From assembly GCA_039881045.1 (NCBI GenBank), contig JAYWVB010000053.1:124001-188000 (forward strand): a stretch of 64,000 nt of DNA. The letters are read 5' to 3'. This document shows positions 32,395 to 44,148 of the stretch, one piece after another. The position numbers and the translations under genes were made by a program. The notes below the pieces were generated by a model. That model did not search any database, was not told the DNA's origin, and worked only from the letters and a program-made list of their open reading frames with translations. Position 1 is the first letter of the stretch, and each line of letters begins with the position of its first letter. Origin of the DNA: Chaetomium olivaceum. Its lineage: Eukaryota; Ascomycota; Sordariomycetes; Sordariales; Chaetomiaceae.

Positions 32395-34898
32395 ATGCCC
32401 ATTAATCCGGAAACTCAAATGGCGGGACCGGCACCTCCTGCCTCCGGCTTACCCAAGAAACAAATGTCATCCGATGACTTGCCGAACGTTTACGATGATG
32501 CGAAAACCTACTATACTGCCGAAGACCGCCACAGGAACAACCGTGCCGGTCCTCGGACGCGAACTTACTCACAGGTAGGCATCGCGGGGCTTCGGGAGGA
32601 TACGCAGGCATCGGGCGATTGCTGACGGGGTCTTCACAATAGAATGGTTTGCTGAGGCATATGGAGCGGTTGGTTGCCCCTGAGCCGTACAGACGAGGGA
32701 GCCACGGTAAGAGCATCGCTGAAATGCTCACATCCCACCTACTAAAACACCCGCCTAGATGAGTCCACGATTCCCCATTCCCGCCGATTCCTGATCCAGG
32801 TCGAGCCGACACTCCAGAATCTACAAATGCAAGAAGATACGGATAGGAACATGCAAATTACCATTGAAGATGCCGGACCCAAGGTAAGAAAGCTGAAAAA
32901 GGGTGTTGCGTGATGGAGGGAAGATTGACAAACATCCCAGGTTCTCAGCCTCCGCACAGCAGCGTCCAATGGTTACAACCGCTTCGACATCCGAGGCACC
33001 TATATGCTTTCCAACCTGTTGCAGGAGCTCTCACTTGCTAAAGAGTATGGTCGGAAGCAGATCATCCTCGACGAGGCGAGGCTCAACGAGAACCCCGTCA
33101 ACCGGCTGTCACGCTTGATTCGCGATCACTTCTGGGAGGGGTTGACACGGCGCATCGACGCTTCGAGCATTGAGATTGCAGCACGGGATCCCAAGGACTG
33201 GACCGACGATCCTCGGCCGCGCATCTACATCCCGAGAGGCGCCCCGGAGCAATACGAGTACTACAAGAAGCTGGCGGAGGAGAAGCCCGATATCCGCCTG
33301 GATGTGCAGCTTCTTCCGGAGAAGATCACCCCCGAGATTGTCCGGGATATGAACTCCAAGCCCGGTCTGCTGGCTGTGGACATGGAGGAGGTGACGGACC
33401 CCGACACCGGGGAGAAGACGCTAAAAGGCCGACCGTTTGTTGTCCCCGGAGGGCGATTCAACGAGCTGTATGGCTGGGATAGCTACATGGAATCTCTCGG
33501 GCTGTTGGTCCACGACAAGGTCGACCTCGCCAAGTCTATGGTCCTCAACTTCTGTTTCTGCATCAAGCACTACGGCAAAATCCTCAACGCCACACGGTCG
33601 TACTACCTTTCCCGGTCACAGCCCCCTTTCTTGACGGACATGGCCCTCCGGGTCTACGACAAGATCAAGCACGAGCCTGGTGCGGTTGAATTCCTGCGGA
33701 CTGCCATCCTGGCGGCGATCAAGGAGTACCACAGCGTCTGGGTGACCGAGCCCCGGTTGGACCCGGTCACCGGCCTCTCCCGGTACAGGCCTGAAGGTCT
33801 CGGCGTCCCCCCTGAGACGGAAGCCGACCATTTCGTGCACATCCTGGAGCCGTACATTGAGAAGCACGGTGTCACGTTCAACGAGTTCGTCGAGGCGTAC
33901 AACACGGGCAAAATCAAGGAGCCCAAGCTGGACGACTACTTCATGCACGACCGCGCGGTGCGTGAGTCCGGCCATGACACCTCGTACCGCCTCGAAGGCG
34001 TGTGTGCCGACCTGGCCACCATCGATCTCAACTCGTTGCTCTTCAAGTACGAGACGGACATTGCGCGCACCATCCGCAACGTGTTTGGCGACAAGTTGGT
34101 CATCCCCGCCGAGTACTGCGTCGGCACCATGGAGCCTGGCCACGTCGAGACGTCGGCCATCTGGGACCGCCGCGCCAAGCGCCGCAAGCTGGCCATCGAC
34201 AAGTACCTCTGGAGCGAGGAAGAAGGCATGTACTTCGACTACGACACAGCCAAGCGCCAGCGGTGCAACTACGAAAGCGCTACCACATTCTGGGCCCTCT
34301 GGGCGGGCGTCAGCAGCCCCAAGCAGGCTGCCGCCATGGTGACCAAGGCGTTGCCGCGGTTCGAAGCCTTTGGCGGCCTGTTGTCTGGCACCAAAGAGAG
34401 CCGTGGTGAGATTGGGCTCGAGAGACCGAACCGGCAGTGGGACTACCCCTACGGCTGGGCGCCGCAGCAGATGCTTGCGTGGACGGGGCTGTACCGGTAC
34501 AGCTTCACCGACGAGGCGGAGCGGCTCGCGTACAAGTGGCTCTTCATGATCACCAAGGCCTTTGTCGACTTCAACGGCGTTGTCGTCGAGAAATACGACG
34601 TCACACGGCCCATCGACCCCCACCGTGTCGATGCCGAGTATGGAAACCAGGGGCTAGATTTCAAGGGCGTGGCTAAGGAAGGGTGAGTACTACCTACCTA
34701 CCAGCAAGCAAGTGGATGATTGTTTACAAGGTGCTAACTCGATATGGCAGATTCGGTTGGGTCAACGCCAGCTACATCTACGGCCTGCAGATCGTTAACG
34801 CCCATATGCGCCGGGCGCTGGGCACGCTGACCCCCTACGAAACGTTTGTCAAGGCGCTCGAAGAGAATCGGGCCAAAGCTCTTGCTGAGTTGGTTTGA
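32395..34898 (+). CDS. Neutral trehalase (GH37)
   Basis: Cytosolic alpha,alpha-trehalase that releases two glucoses when spores germinate or after stress. Exons 32395-32574, 32643-32706, 32759-32883, 32941-34682 and 34751-34898; 752 aa, frame intact, close to the fungal norm. Trehalase signature 1 is PGGRFNELYGWDSY and signature 2 is QWDYPYGWAP. Near residue 80 RRGS is a PKA site (Ser80). Residues ~108-119 (DTDRNMQITIED) match the Ca2+-binding EF-like loop of yeast Nth1. So activation by cAMP-PKA and Ca2+ is expected, as in yeast. There is no signal peptide, which separates it from acid trehalase. The start is the first ATG of the open frame; a second at 32419 is possible. Confidence 0.95.
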
Positions 34899-36057
34899 GC
34901 GCCCCGCCTTGCACCCTGCCTTGGTTTGTTGAAACTGCGACTGGGACTGGATTCCTTTGCAATCCCCTTGGCATCAATTGGCGTTTTGGGAGATTTACCT
35001 GCTCTCTATTTGCCCTCTTCTCTCTTGGTGCGGAGGCCAGGAACAGCGTTTTTGTCTAAGTACCCTAGATTGTTGCATATTACCTGGGATGACTGCATGA
35101 GGGGAGGAGGGGCGGTGGTTACTAAGAGCCTGGTCAGGAGGGAGGACTGGGCAAGACGTCACCATGCTTGGAACCGAGGCCAACGCTGCGGCAAGGTCAA
35201 GGAGGACTGGATGTGTGACTGGGCAGTTCTTCGGCACCTTTAGTTGGGGTTTGGTAGTGTTATGTAGGCATTCAATGTAGGGTTGTTTCGGCATATGGTT
35301 AGCCCACCAAGTCACACTAAGAAGCATACACACAACATAATATAGCACACTAACATTGGGGTAACCAAAGTTGAATTAAGGTTAACGAGGTTGTGGTGCA
35401 GGTCCCATGTCACTTTGAGCCTCGAGATTCTGTTCATGTTCCGGCCTCCTTCCGGAACCCCCACTGTAACCTGGGTTTGTTCCGGGCGCCGACGACCGTT
35501 GTAGCGGCAACCAACGGATAAGCTGGATAACACCTGCCAAGCAACAATCTTGATTCCCCAGCGCCACAGCATGCACGCTGCAGCTTGCCCCGCAGCGAAC
35601 GTGCCCCTCCAGAAAATTTTCCCCGCCATATAATGGAGGGATGCCGGTGCCCGTTCTTCGGCAACTGAAAAACCACTCTTAACTTTTAGAAAAATGGAAG
35701 CATATTCGGGTTGTCTCTGCCACCGCCTGTTGCCTTTAGCCCTTCTCCCACGGCGGTGAACTACTCTGTTACTTGAGGGCTTGTTTCAGGTCTCTCTCCG
35801 TCCGATTCCCATCTCTTTGCCACTAATAACCAGCCAGCGAGGGAACCGTGCCTGCTTTCATCGCGCGTGGTCAACAAACAAACCTGGTGACCGACTTCGG
35901 CACTCTCTCCTCCACACCTGTGTGAATTCCCTCGTCTCCCCCGCGGGAACCCTCCAACAACAGAGAGGGTCGCTCTTTCGACCCAATTCGTTCTCTGTGT
36001 GTGGCCTTGTTGTTGTTTGACTTGATACCCCCCGCGACCCAAAAAGGAACCGGCAAG
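34899..36057. other. Intergenic, trehalase to ADE4
   Basis: 1.16 kb. The trehalase 3' UTR is on the left and the ADE4 promoter/leader on the right. A CATATAATGG TATA-like element occurs near 35626-35635, about 430 bp upstream of the ADE4 ATG. No gene supported. Confidence 0.45.
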
Positions 36058-38054
36058 ATGTGCGGCATTCTCGGCCTCATCCTCGCCGACTCGTCCAGCG
36101 CCGATGCTGCTGTCGACCTGCACGAGAGTCTCTACTACCTCCAGCATCGTGGTCAGGATGCTTGTGGTGTCGCAACGTGCGCCACTGGTGGGCGCATCTT
36201 CCAGTGCAAGGGCAATGGCATGGCGTCCAAGGTGTTCGAGGACGGCAAGCGTGTGGCTGACTTGCCCGGGTACATGGGCATTGCCCACTTGCGGTATCCG
36301 ACTGCGGGAACAAGTTCGGTGGGTTTTATTCGCCGTCTCCTTTTCTCTATATTGGCTGTGTGTGTGTGTAGTCAAGCTGACTCCTTCCCTTCCAGAGCGC
36401 CGAGAGCCAGCCGTTCTACGTCAATTCCCCCTACGGCATCTGCTTTGCGCACAACGGCAACCTGATCAACGCCGACGAGCTGCGAGACTACCTCGACAAG
36501 GAGGCCCACCGCCATGTGAACACCGACTCGGACAGCGAGCTGATGCTCAATGTCTTCGCCAATGCCCTCAACGAGACGGGTAAGGCCCGTGTTAACGTCG
36601 ATGATATCTTCAGTTCTCTGGCCCAGACATACCAGCGCTGCAAGGGCGCATGGGCTGCCACGGCCATGATCGCCGGTTTTGGTATTCTCGCCTTTCGGGA
36701 CTCCTTCGGCATCCGCCCCCTGATCATGGGCAGCCGGCCGTCGGCCACTATCGAGGGTGGTACGGACTACATGCTTGCGTCGGAGAGTATTGCCCTCCGC
36801 CAGCTGGGGTTCCGCAACTTCCAGGACATCCTCCCCGGCCAGGCCGTGTTCATCCAAAAGGGCGGCTCGCCGCAGTTCCACCAGGTCGCCGAGGCGCAGG
36901 CCTACTCCCCCGACATTTTCGAGTACGTCTACTTCGCTCGGCCCGACACCATCATGGACGGCATCTCGATCAACACCAGCCGGCAGAACATGGGCGCCAA
37001 GCTGGCCGACAAGCTGCGCGAGGTGCTAGGCGAGGAGGGCATCAAGGAGATTGACGTCATCATCCCGGTCCCCGAGACGAGCAACACGGCGGCGGCCGTC
37101 GTGTCGGAGCGTCTCAGCAAGCCCTTCTCCAACGGCTTCATCAAAAACCGCTACGTCTACCGCACCTTCATTCTGCCCGGCCAGAAGGCACGCCAAAAGA
37201 GCGTGCGCCGCAAGCTGAGCGCCATGGAGTCCGAGTTTAACGGCCGCGTCGTGTGCCTGGTGGATGACTCCATCGTGCGCGGCACCACCAGCAGGGAGAT
37301 CGTCAGCATGGCGCGCGAGGCCGGCGCCCGCAAGGTCATCTTTGCCAGCTGCGCGCCGCCCATCAAACATCCCCATATCGTGAGTTTCCTTGCCAACCTA
37401 ACCCAACCCAACCATTTACCTTTGAGCACCACCGACTGACATGTCCCAGTACGGTATCGACCTCGCCACCCCACAAGAACTCATCGCGCACGAGAAGACG
37501 CGCGAGGACATCGCGCGGCACATCAACGCCGACGACGTCATCTACCAGGACCTGGACGACCTCAAGGCCGCCTGCCTGGAGGTGACGCCCGGCGGCAACG
37601 TCGAGGACTTTGAGGTCGGCGTCTTCTGCGGCAAGTACAAGACCGCCGTGCCCGAGGGCTACTTCGAGCACCTCAACCAGAGCCGCGGCAAGAAGCGCAA
37701 GATGGCCGAGGGCGCCGCCGTCGCCACCGGTGCCACGGGTGGTGGTGTTGGCGCGGGCTCGGAGGCTGTTGTGGGGAACAGCGGGCCGGTCAATGTCGCT
37801 GCTAAGCGCGTGTTGGTGGATGGTGGGGTTGCTGTGGTGCCGCCTTCGGCTGTTGCTGCTGCTGGTGCTGGGGCGGAGCTGGTCAATGGGGAGGACAGGA
37901 ACGCGGGCATGGAGAATCCGAATAATAGGCAGGATATCAGGTATGTTTTTGTCACGCTGCGCGAAGGTGGTAAGAGGGGAAAGTGGTTGGTTGGCTAACG
38001 CTCATGCTTGCTTCTAGCCTACACAACTGGGCGAACGAGCCGGCGCCGCAATAA
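36058..38054 (+). CDS. ADE4: Amidophosphoribosyltransferase
   Basis: First committed step of de novo purine synthesis: PRPP plus glutamine gives 5-phosphoribosylamine; cytosolic. Exons 36058-36318, 36396-37379, 37450-37940 and 38018-38054; 590 aa, frame intact. The protein begins MCGILGL, so Cys2 becomes the N-terminal glutaminase nucleophile after Met removal, with no propeptide. The glutaminase domain contains RYPTAGTSS and FAHNGNL. The phosphoribosyltransferase domain has the PRPP loop VVCLVDDSIVRGTTS. The C-terminal ~110 residues form an Ala/Gly/Val-rich, low-complexity extension ending HNWANEPAPQ. Exon 4 encodes only 12 residues. A G-quadruplex-like run lies ~200 nt past the stop. Confidence 0.96.
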
Positions 38055-38248
38055 GCGCCCATCTGCGCGGCGGGTCTTTCGGCCGTCGACATCCTCTCCT
38101 TTGAACTCATCAGACGAACGAACCCTTACTTGCTTGGAACGCTTTGGGAGGGGAGAAGGAAGGGGGGGCTTAGAACGGGCACATCCAAATAGACGGGATA
38201 GAAAAAGAGGCCGGGTTTCGGCTTTTCTGGCTTCTGGATTCTGGAGAA

Positions 38249-38294
38249 GGGGGTAGGGGGTAGGGGGGCGGGGGAAAGGGGGAGGGGGGAAGGG
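38249..38294 (+). other. G-quadruplex-like run in the ADE4 3' region
   Basis: Successive G runs of 5, 5, 6, 5, 5, 6 and 3 are separated by one to three bases (TA, TA, C, AAA, A, AA). They lie on the ADE4 sense strand about 195 nt after its stop, so they are probably in the mRNA 3' UTR or just beyond. Far above the threshold for a G4 motif. Confidence 0.7.
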
Positions 38295-39024
38295 CATGGT
38301 GTTGTGCTCAAGAAGGAAAACCCGTTTCCTGTTCTGCCCTCATGTCAGTTAATGGACATAATGGTGGGACCTCGCCGCGGACATGTAATCAGTATACATT
38401 TGGGCGGGGGTTGATTCACTTTGCATCGGCAGCATAGACGAGCTTGGGGGTTGGGGGAGGAGGATGAAAATGTAAAACCTGTTCATGAACTGCTTGGTCT
38501 TTAGTGCAGGGTGTTTGTGAGGTGTATGTGTGTGAAGTATGTGTGTGGGAGGTTAAGGGACTTGCTTAGTTCATCTGACTTGATCGAGGTTTTGGTGATA
38601 CTTGTCGGGGGGAGATGAGCTAACCTTGCCTGGCTACCTCCTACTTCTCTCCGGGTGGCATTTGCACCTAACATCCTCTCGCCTGAGACGTAGGAGAAAT
38701 AAAAGTAAAGGAGTTCTTATTTATGATATGGCAAGGGGGAAAAAAGAGGGTGTGGAGGTGTGACTATGTGGAAGGTGGGGTTATCCTGGCTGTCACGGTG
38801 TGTCTGGACAGACGATAGGAGGTGAAAACAATGCTAGTAGGGCCACTTCTCTCTTTACAATGGAAGATATAGCATAGGGTCAAGAAGCCTTGAAAAAGGC
38901 AAGGCAGCATCGGTCTTTTCACCTGGTTGGTTGCCTGTTTCACGAAAAGGCACAAGGCACCACCGCTGACCCCACCCTAGTCGGATAACGGGTGGCTGAC
39001 GAGTGGTCCCTAACAAGAGTCTAC
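38295..39024. other. Intergenic, ADE4 to tRNA-Ala
   Basis: 730 bp, G/T-rich on the + strand, no gene supported. Confidence 0.5.
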
Positions 39025-39109
39025 GGGCATATGGTCTAGTGGTATGATTTCTGTTTTGCAATGACCCATTGATTACAGACGGTCCCGCGTTCGATCCGCG
39101 GTATGTCCA
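39025..39109 (+). tRNA. tRNA-Ala (TGC) with a 13-nt intron
   Basis: Acceptor GGGCATA pairs with TATGTCC and includes the G3:U70 wobble, the alanine identity element; the discriminator is A. The anticodon stem is TCTGT/ACAGA, with anticodon TGC at 39057-39059. The intron is 39061-39073, between positions 37 and 38. The T arm is CCGCG/TTCGATC/CGCGG. A T6 run at 39146-39151 is a pol III terminator. Confidence 0.9.
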
Positions 39110-39164
39110 TCCAAACACCCGTGAGGGTAAGACCGAGCGACTCTATTTTTTGATCATACTTTTT

Positions 39165-39436
39165 CGTCATACTTTTCTTCTTGCTCAACCCAAACCGGTT
39201 TCACTTTTTTCTTCTCCTTAATCCACCAGAGTTCCTTTTTCTTCTTTCTTCTTCTCTTCTTTTTACCCAGCCCAACCCCTTTTCGCTTTCCTTTTCTTCT
39301 TCTTGCTCAATCCAAAGTCACTTTCTTTCTTCTTTTTCTCTTTGCTCAACCCAAGCTTCTCTCACTTTCTTCTTTCCGCTCAGCCAAACGCCGTTCTCCT
39401 CTTTGTCCTTTTATTTTTCTTTCTTCCCCTTTTGCT
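39165..39436 (+). repeat. Pyrimidine-rich degenerate tandem repeat
   Basis: About 270 bp that are nearly all C/T on the + strand, built from five or six diverged units of ~50-60 bp. Several begin with a variant of TTGCTCAACCCAA (near 39181, 39304 and 39344) and continue into a CACTTTCTTCTTT-type run. It lies directly after the 3' end of the HNH gene. Confidence 0.65.
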
Positions 39437-40769
39437 CTATGTGCACAGTGCATCAATAGTGTCAATAGGCATTAATGGCGCCATCCAGCACAGCCCAAGA
39501 TGCACCAACCGCCCCAGATCAGTCGACCCGTCCGCCTGGGCGTCCTCCCATTGGGCCTCTTCCATATCCCTGAGGATTTTATCAATATAACGGTCCGCCG
39601 CGGACAGATGTAGGATATGCCCAATTGCGCGGTGGATCGCTAGCAGCCGGGGAGAGGGCGGGTCGATTGTGCGGTTGTCTGTGAGATAGAGTGTGCGGAC
39701 GACAGGGAGGATGCCCCTCACCACGCGAGGTTGGAGAAAGAAGCCGATGCGGTAGGTGTGATTGTCGGCGTCTGGGACAGGCTCGAAAAAGATATCAAAG
39801 TTGCCAAACCATTGATGGACATTGTGGTCAAGCGTCAGGGCATTCCGGGGCTTGTCAATGTCGGCTCCCTCAATCAAGTGAACGACGCCGTCGTCAAACA
39901 TGTTTAGAATCGATAGTGCGGCTTGCTTCGAGGGGTCCTAGGCGATGTTAGACATTTATACCCAGTATTGACAGCTTCCGCATTTGTTTGCGTACCAGTT
40001 CTGTGCCCTTCTTGAACTTCGTCAAGGAATGTGGAAGAATGTGGGCCACTTCCAGGTGGCTAAACGGCTCCGGATCGTCTTCAAACAGAGTGCCATCATC
40101 GTCTCGAGCGCTCTCGCCGTCAGTCCTGAGCCGCGCTTCGGCTTCGATCTGATCAAACCTCCGTGTGACAACACAGCGGTGGCGGTCGCGAATAAGACAA
40201 GCGCCGCGGAGAGCTGAGAGTCGATCCGGGGTCCCTACAAAGTCACCGCCGCCCTGGAGTCTATAGCCGGAGTGAAACGCTGGGGACGGCTGGGCGTGCG
40301 TTGCGGTGGACGCTTTGACTGGGATGTGTTAGTATAGGACTCGTGAGATGGTGGGATGACCTACTTGGAAGAAAGAAATTGTTTAGTAAATAATCCGCAA
40401 AGCTGGAAAACCTCGTCTGAACCCCCTCGTCCAAGTCACCGTCGTTGAAATCTTCGGTGCCATCCATAGCAGCTCTAGGGCGCGAAACAAAGCTCGTAGG
40501 TAGTTATCCTGCGAAACAGGCGAAATCGCGTAATCGTGTGTCAAGCGGATAAGTTTAGCACGACTATATTGAGGACTACTCCCACTGGTAGAACCGCTGG
40601 TGTGGTCGAAGTGTTCAATAATGTGGTAGAATTTACGCCTCGCTTGATCGCGCGCGGCAGGATCCAAAGGCGGCTCAATGGAGAAATCGATGACCCCTTC
40701 GAGCGACGATTGATAGCGATAGCGGGGAAGACGACCTCGTTTGCGCCGCCGTATCAAAAGGTGGTTCAT
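39437..40769 (-). CDS. HNH_2-domain nuclease-like protein (frameshifted)
   Basis: Exons 40769-40365, 40318-39996 and 39937-39437, with clean GT..AG introns (the first has branch ACTAAC). About 409 aa after repair. The HNH core reads CLIRDRHRCVVT, then LEVAHILPHSL (first His), NMFDDGVVHLIEG, NALTL (Asn) and HQWFG (last His). It matches the fungal HNH endonuclease domain family (Pfam HNH_2), which is multicopy in Chaetomiaceae and whose role is unknown. Exon 1 needs one extra base near 40465-40470 (GAGCTGCTATGG) to join the FRALEL and MDGTEDFND frames. The N-terminus is uncertain because a ~90-bp segment of its coding sequence (VIDFSIEPPLD) is repeated just upstream as LLDFSNEPPFD. Activity is untested, and the family may not cut DNA. 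Confidence 0.75.
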
Positions 40770-40839
40770 TGGAGAAATCTAATAAGGCCTTCGAGCGCTT
40801 TTTGAGCGCGGCCATGGGGTGAAGACGACCCTGTTTGCG
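40664..40839 (-). repeat. Tandem duplication of a ~90-bp HNH coding segment
   Basis: Copy A (40664-40745) and copy B (40754-40839) share AAAGG(C/T)GG(C/T)TCA(A/T)TGGAGAAAT, CTTCGAGCG and GACGACC(T/C)(C/T)GTTTGCG. A third, more degraded trace follows to ~40895. Read on the minus strand, both copies encode a similar DFS-x-EPP-(L/F)-D peptide. Confidence 0.65.
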
Positions 40840-40902
40840 ACATGGTGGTTTGTCGGAAGGTTGTGAGTGGTTCGGTTCATGAAAGAGGGTTTGAGCGCTC
40901 AA

Positions 40903-43900
40903 TTCGAATTGGGGACCCTGATGGTTGCCTGGATTTTGTTGCCAAAGGTTGTGACCCTAACCCTCGTTCTGCTGTCACCAACTACTCATGAACAAACAAT
41001 AAACATATGAACTCTACTAACCCATGCCACTAGATTCTGCTGAACAGTACCCGTTACTGATGTGTATTATATTGGTACCTATGTAGAAGCATTCAATTCA
41101 GTTTCACACTTTCTGTGTTTTTCCTTAGCCTTTTCTCCCCTTTCACTTCTCTTTTTTGTCAAGTCTTTTTACGTTTCATTCTTCCTTTTCCTTTAATTTC
41201 TACTTAGACTTTTCTCTTCTTTCGCCCTCCCTTTCGCTCTTTCTCTTTCTCTCCCTCTTTCTCTCCGCTTTCTCGCTCTCTTCACCTTTGAGCTCCGCTA
41301 AATTACTATGTAGATAGTTACGTAATTACGTTGTCGAGACAGTTGAGATACGCCGCTTTCATAGGCCCCTTGGCAGGATAGAGCCGTCACCGATGGTTCG
41401 GTTCCCGGTTCAGCACAGGAGTTACCAGTGGAAAGAATCAAGCCTCGTGTCTGGGCGTCGATACCGTGCCCCGTCCAAGGGCCTCGTCGGCATCGTCGTG
41501 CCCTCAGCGGCCGGAATCGGAAGCCATACTCTCGGCCCGAGCCATGGCAACCACCACGGAATGACCGATCGTCTCGGCTAGGCGTGGCGGTTGACTGCAT
41601 TTGATTGAGGGGCTGTGTATAAAAAGACAGACCCGACTCCATTATTTCGTAGGCCAGTGGTCACCCGAGAAACAGTGTTCATTCACACTCGTACGATGGA
41701 CGAGTTGGATATTTTCGCATTCGGTTTTCACTCTTTTTTGTGGATTTGATTTAATTTTGGAAATTAGTTCCTGCGAGGTGAAGTTTCCAGGACCATGTTC
41801 GTGCGCCAAGCACTCCACCTTCCCCACGAAACCAAAGGTGCGGGTCCATCAATATCAAAAATCCCCCAGCATGGAACACCGAGTTGACTTGTTGGCAACC
41901 AAAAAACCACTGGGTGGTGCAGGTACCCGGGGCACTGCGTGCGTACGGCAGCGATATCCGGGCCGCCTCGACTCCCAAGTTTCGGTTTACACAAGTTTCA
42001 CAGGAACTGGTAGCTTGACGTCATGTCATTGAGGGGTTGATATCTCTATCGCCGCGGAGCAGCGGAGTTTCACGGCACAAAACATTGCCACTCGTCACGT
42101 TGCGATCCAGTTCATCGACGTTTCGTGTCAGGCTACCAGGATCGATCCATCTGCTGGAAAAAGTCAGCATCAGGTACACAGTAATGAATTTTGGTTGGTG
42201 TCGGTCGAACTTATTTCCCAATTTGGCAGGTGCAACGCATGTGTAAGTGCCTCACTAGCGCGGTGCTTGGCAGAGAGGTGGACCATTTGGCAGGGGCGAT
42301 ATGCTTTGCGTTCCGGCTTTGCTGCAAGCCACTGACTGCACATGAATCAAGGGACGGCGGAATTTCCTTCCACAGCACCTCAGAATCGACCACTCAGTTC
42401 ATCCATCAGCCGAGACAGCGAAGCAGCCTGACATATGCACCGAGTATAATAGGATACCTGGATCCTACACGATACGACATGGTCAGGCGGGACAGTACGA
42501 CATTAGTGTTCCCACAGTATGTTTGTTTTAATTGGGGACTTGACACCTCGCAACTCCATTTCTCGGAGTCGAACTCGAACTCATCAATGTTACCTGTGTA
42601 ACCACAAGAGATTCCGGCAGGATTCCAATCCAAAATATTCACCCCAAAGTGAGACGCAGAAAGCCATTGATGTCAAGCAACTACTTCAATAACTACCCAG
42701 TAGGAAATTTCTCGTTTAAGGGCGAATGCACGTCCATACCAGTGGGCCGGACTTTCGATTTTGTTTTGTCAAGGCCAAGATGCCCAGCCTACCGTTCAGG
42801 AAGGAGATGAAGCTTTTCCAACCGCCCGCGAGATGGCGACACCTCGGTTGTGCGAGCCGCTCAAGTACGGGGGCTCGGACTCGACCGCTGATAAGCGTGG
42901 TAACTTTTTGGCGTTCCCTCCACCCCGCCACCCGCCGTCAAGCTCAAACCGCCGCCCAAAATGAGTTACGCCGATGTTGAGGCTACTCCTTCGTAATCGT
43001 CGGCGTCGCCTATCATCTGGAATTTCTAGTTGAATGGTCTAGACAGTGGGCGGTACATACACTACTTGCTGGGGCTCCCCTAACCGAAGCTGGTGGATAC
43101 ACGAGCCAGTCCCTAGACCCAGATTCCAGACCAGACCAGACCAACGGCGCCCCCGTCTCCACCTCTCCGGTTTGCGAGGGAGCGGTTTAGTTATTCAGCG
43201 TCGGCGGCGAATCTTCGACCGGCCCCTCAGCTGCTCCGCTCCATTCCCGACGAAAAAAGGCAGAGAGCTCCGACTGCTGCACGAGGGTGAGCGAAGCTTC
43301 CCATGGGCATGTCGCCATGCCTCGGTGCCGCTTGGCGGACAGCGGGGCCGGGTATGCCAAGCATTCTCGGCGGCATTCAAACATTACACGGCCTATCGAG
43401 CCAGTCGGGTGTTGGTCGCCAAGCGGCTGGGCATGGTTGCTTTAGGAAGTTCTCCGTGTGGATGGCAAATCCTTACCAGCTTCGAACCAACCTCTTGTGT
43501 CTCAAGCCGTTGCGGGCTGCCGTGGCTGCGTCCTGGCGCCCGCAGCCAAGCGGCAGTTCCGCGTCGGCGAAAGCTTCGCTCGAGCAGCCACCGTCTTAGC
43601 ACCCGCAGGATAGGTACGCCAGGATGAGACGTCCCTATCCCTTGCTGTTGACGAGAGCAACACCATCCATGTAAAAGAAGCTTAAGTTCAGACAGATCTG
43701 GCACTTGGGGTCATTCAGCCGCCTGTCCCCTCGCGTGATCAGCAAGAAGGGGAGAGCCTGTCGTCGAAGTGGAGGGTTGCGAAATACAACCCTGCCGCCC
43801 ACTATCACTTGGCGCTCTTGAACCATCTCGGAAGGTGGCAAGAGTTCCAAGACTTTTGCACTTTCCAGAGGTGGCCATTCCTCCCTTTCGCATCCTGTAG

Positions 43901-44133
43901 TTAGTTAGAGGCCTGCAAGTATTGCCCGTCTGGGCCCCACGGCCCCCCATCCCATCTTCCCATGCAAACACGTCCTCTGATTGCTCGGCCCGGAGGGGAG
44001 ACCTTCACGAATCCTACCCCCATCACAGGGTGGTATCTGACCATTGTCCCAATGTCCCCAAATGTCCCTGTCCCATGTTACCAGCCCTCCCGTGCGGGGA
44101 TGTCTCGCCGCTGCGTGGCTATAGTGGAACGTC
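40903..44133. other. Large gene-free region
   Basis: 3.2 kb. The left edge has a second strongly pyrimidine-rich tract (41105-41290, TTTCTC/CTTT-rich on the + strand), matching the polarity of the one on the other side of the HNH gene. Open frames of 60-190 codons (for example 43046-43627) have Arg/Ser-heavy random-looking composition. No RNA gene seen. Confidence 0.55.
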
Positions 44134-44134
44134 C

Positions 44135-44148
44135 TATATTTATATAAC
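44135..44148 (+). promoter_or_regulatory. TATA box of the PTR transporter gene
   Basis: TATATTTATATAAC lies about 120 bp upstream of the ATG at 44268, a typical position. The ATG context CCACCATGG is near-optimal. Confidence 0.5.

Noticed and set aside
33616..34623. 335-codon open frame antisense to trehalase
   Set aside because: Shadow of the trehalase exon, which carries both GH37 signatures.
39181..39459. Ser/Phe/Leu-rich 92-codon frame in the pyrimidine tract
   Set aside because: An artefact of translating C/T-only DNA; its apparent peptide repeats simply mirror the DNA repeat.
43046..43627. 193-codon open frame upstream of the peptide transporter
   Set aside because: Arg/Ser/Pro-rich in a GC-rich non-coding stretch; several overlapping frames exist on both strands.
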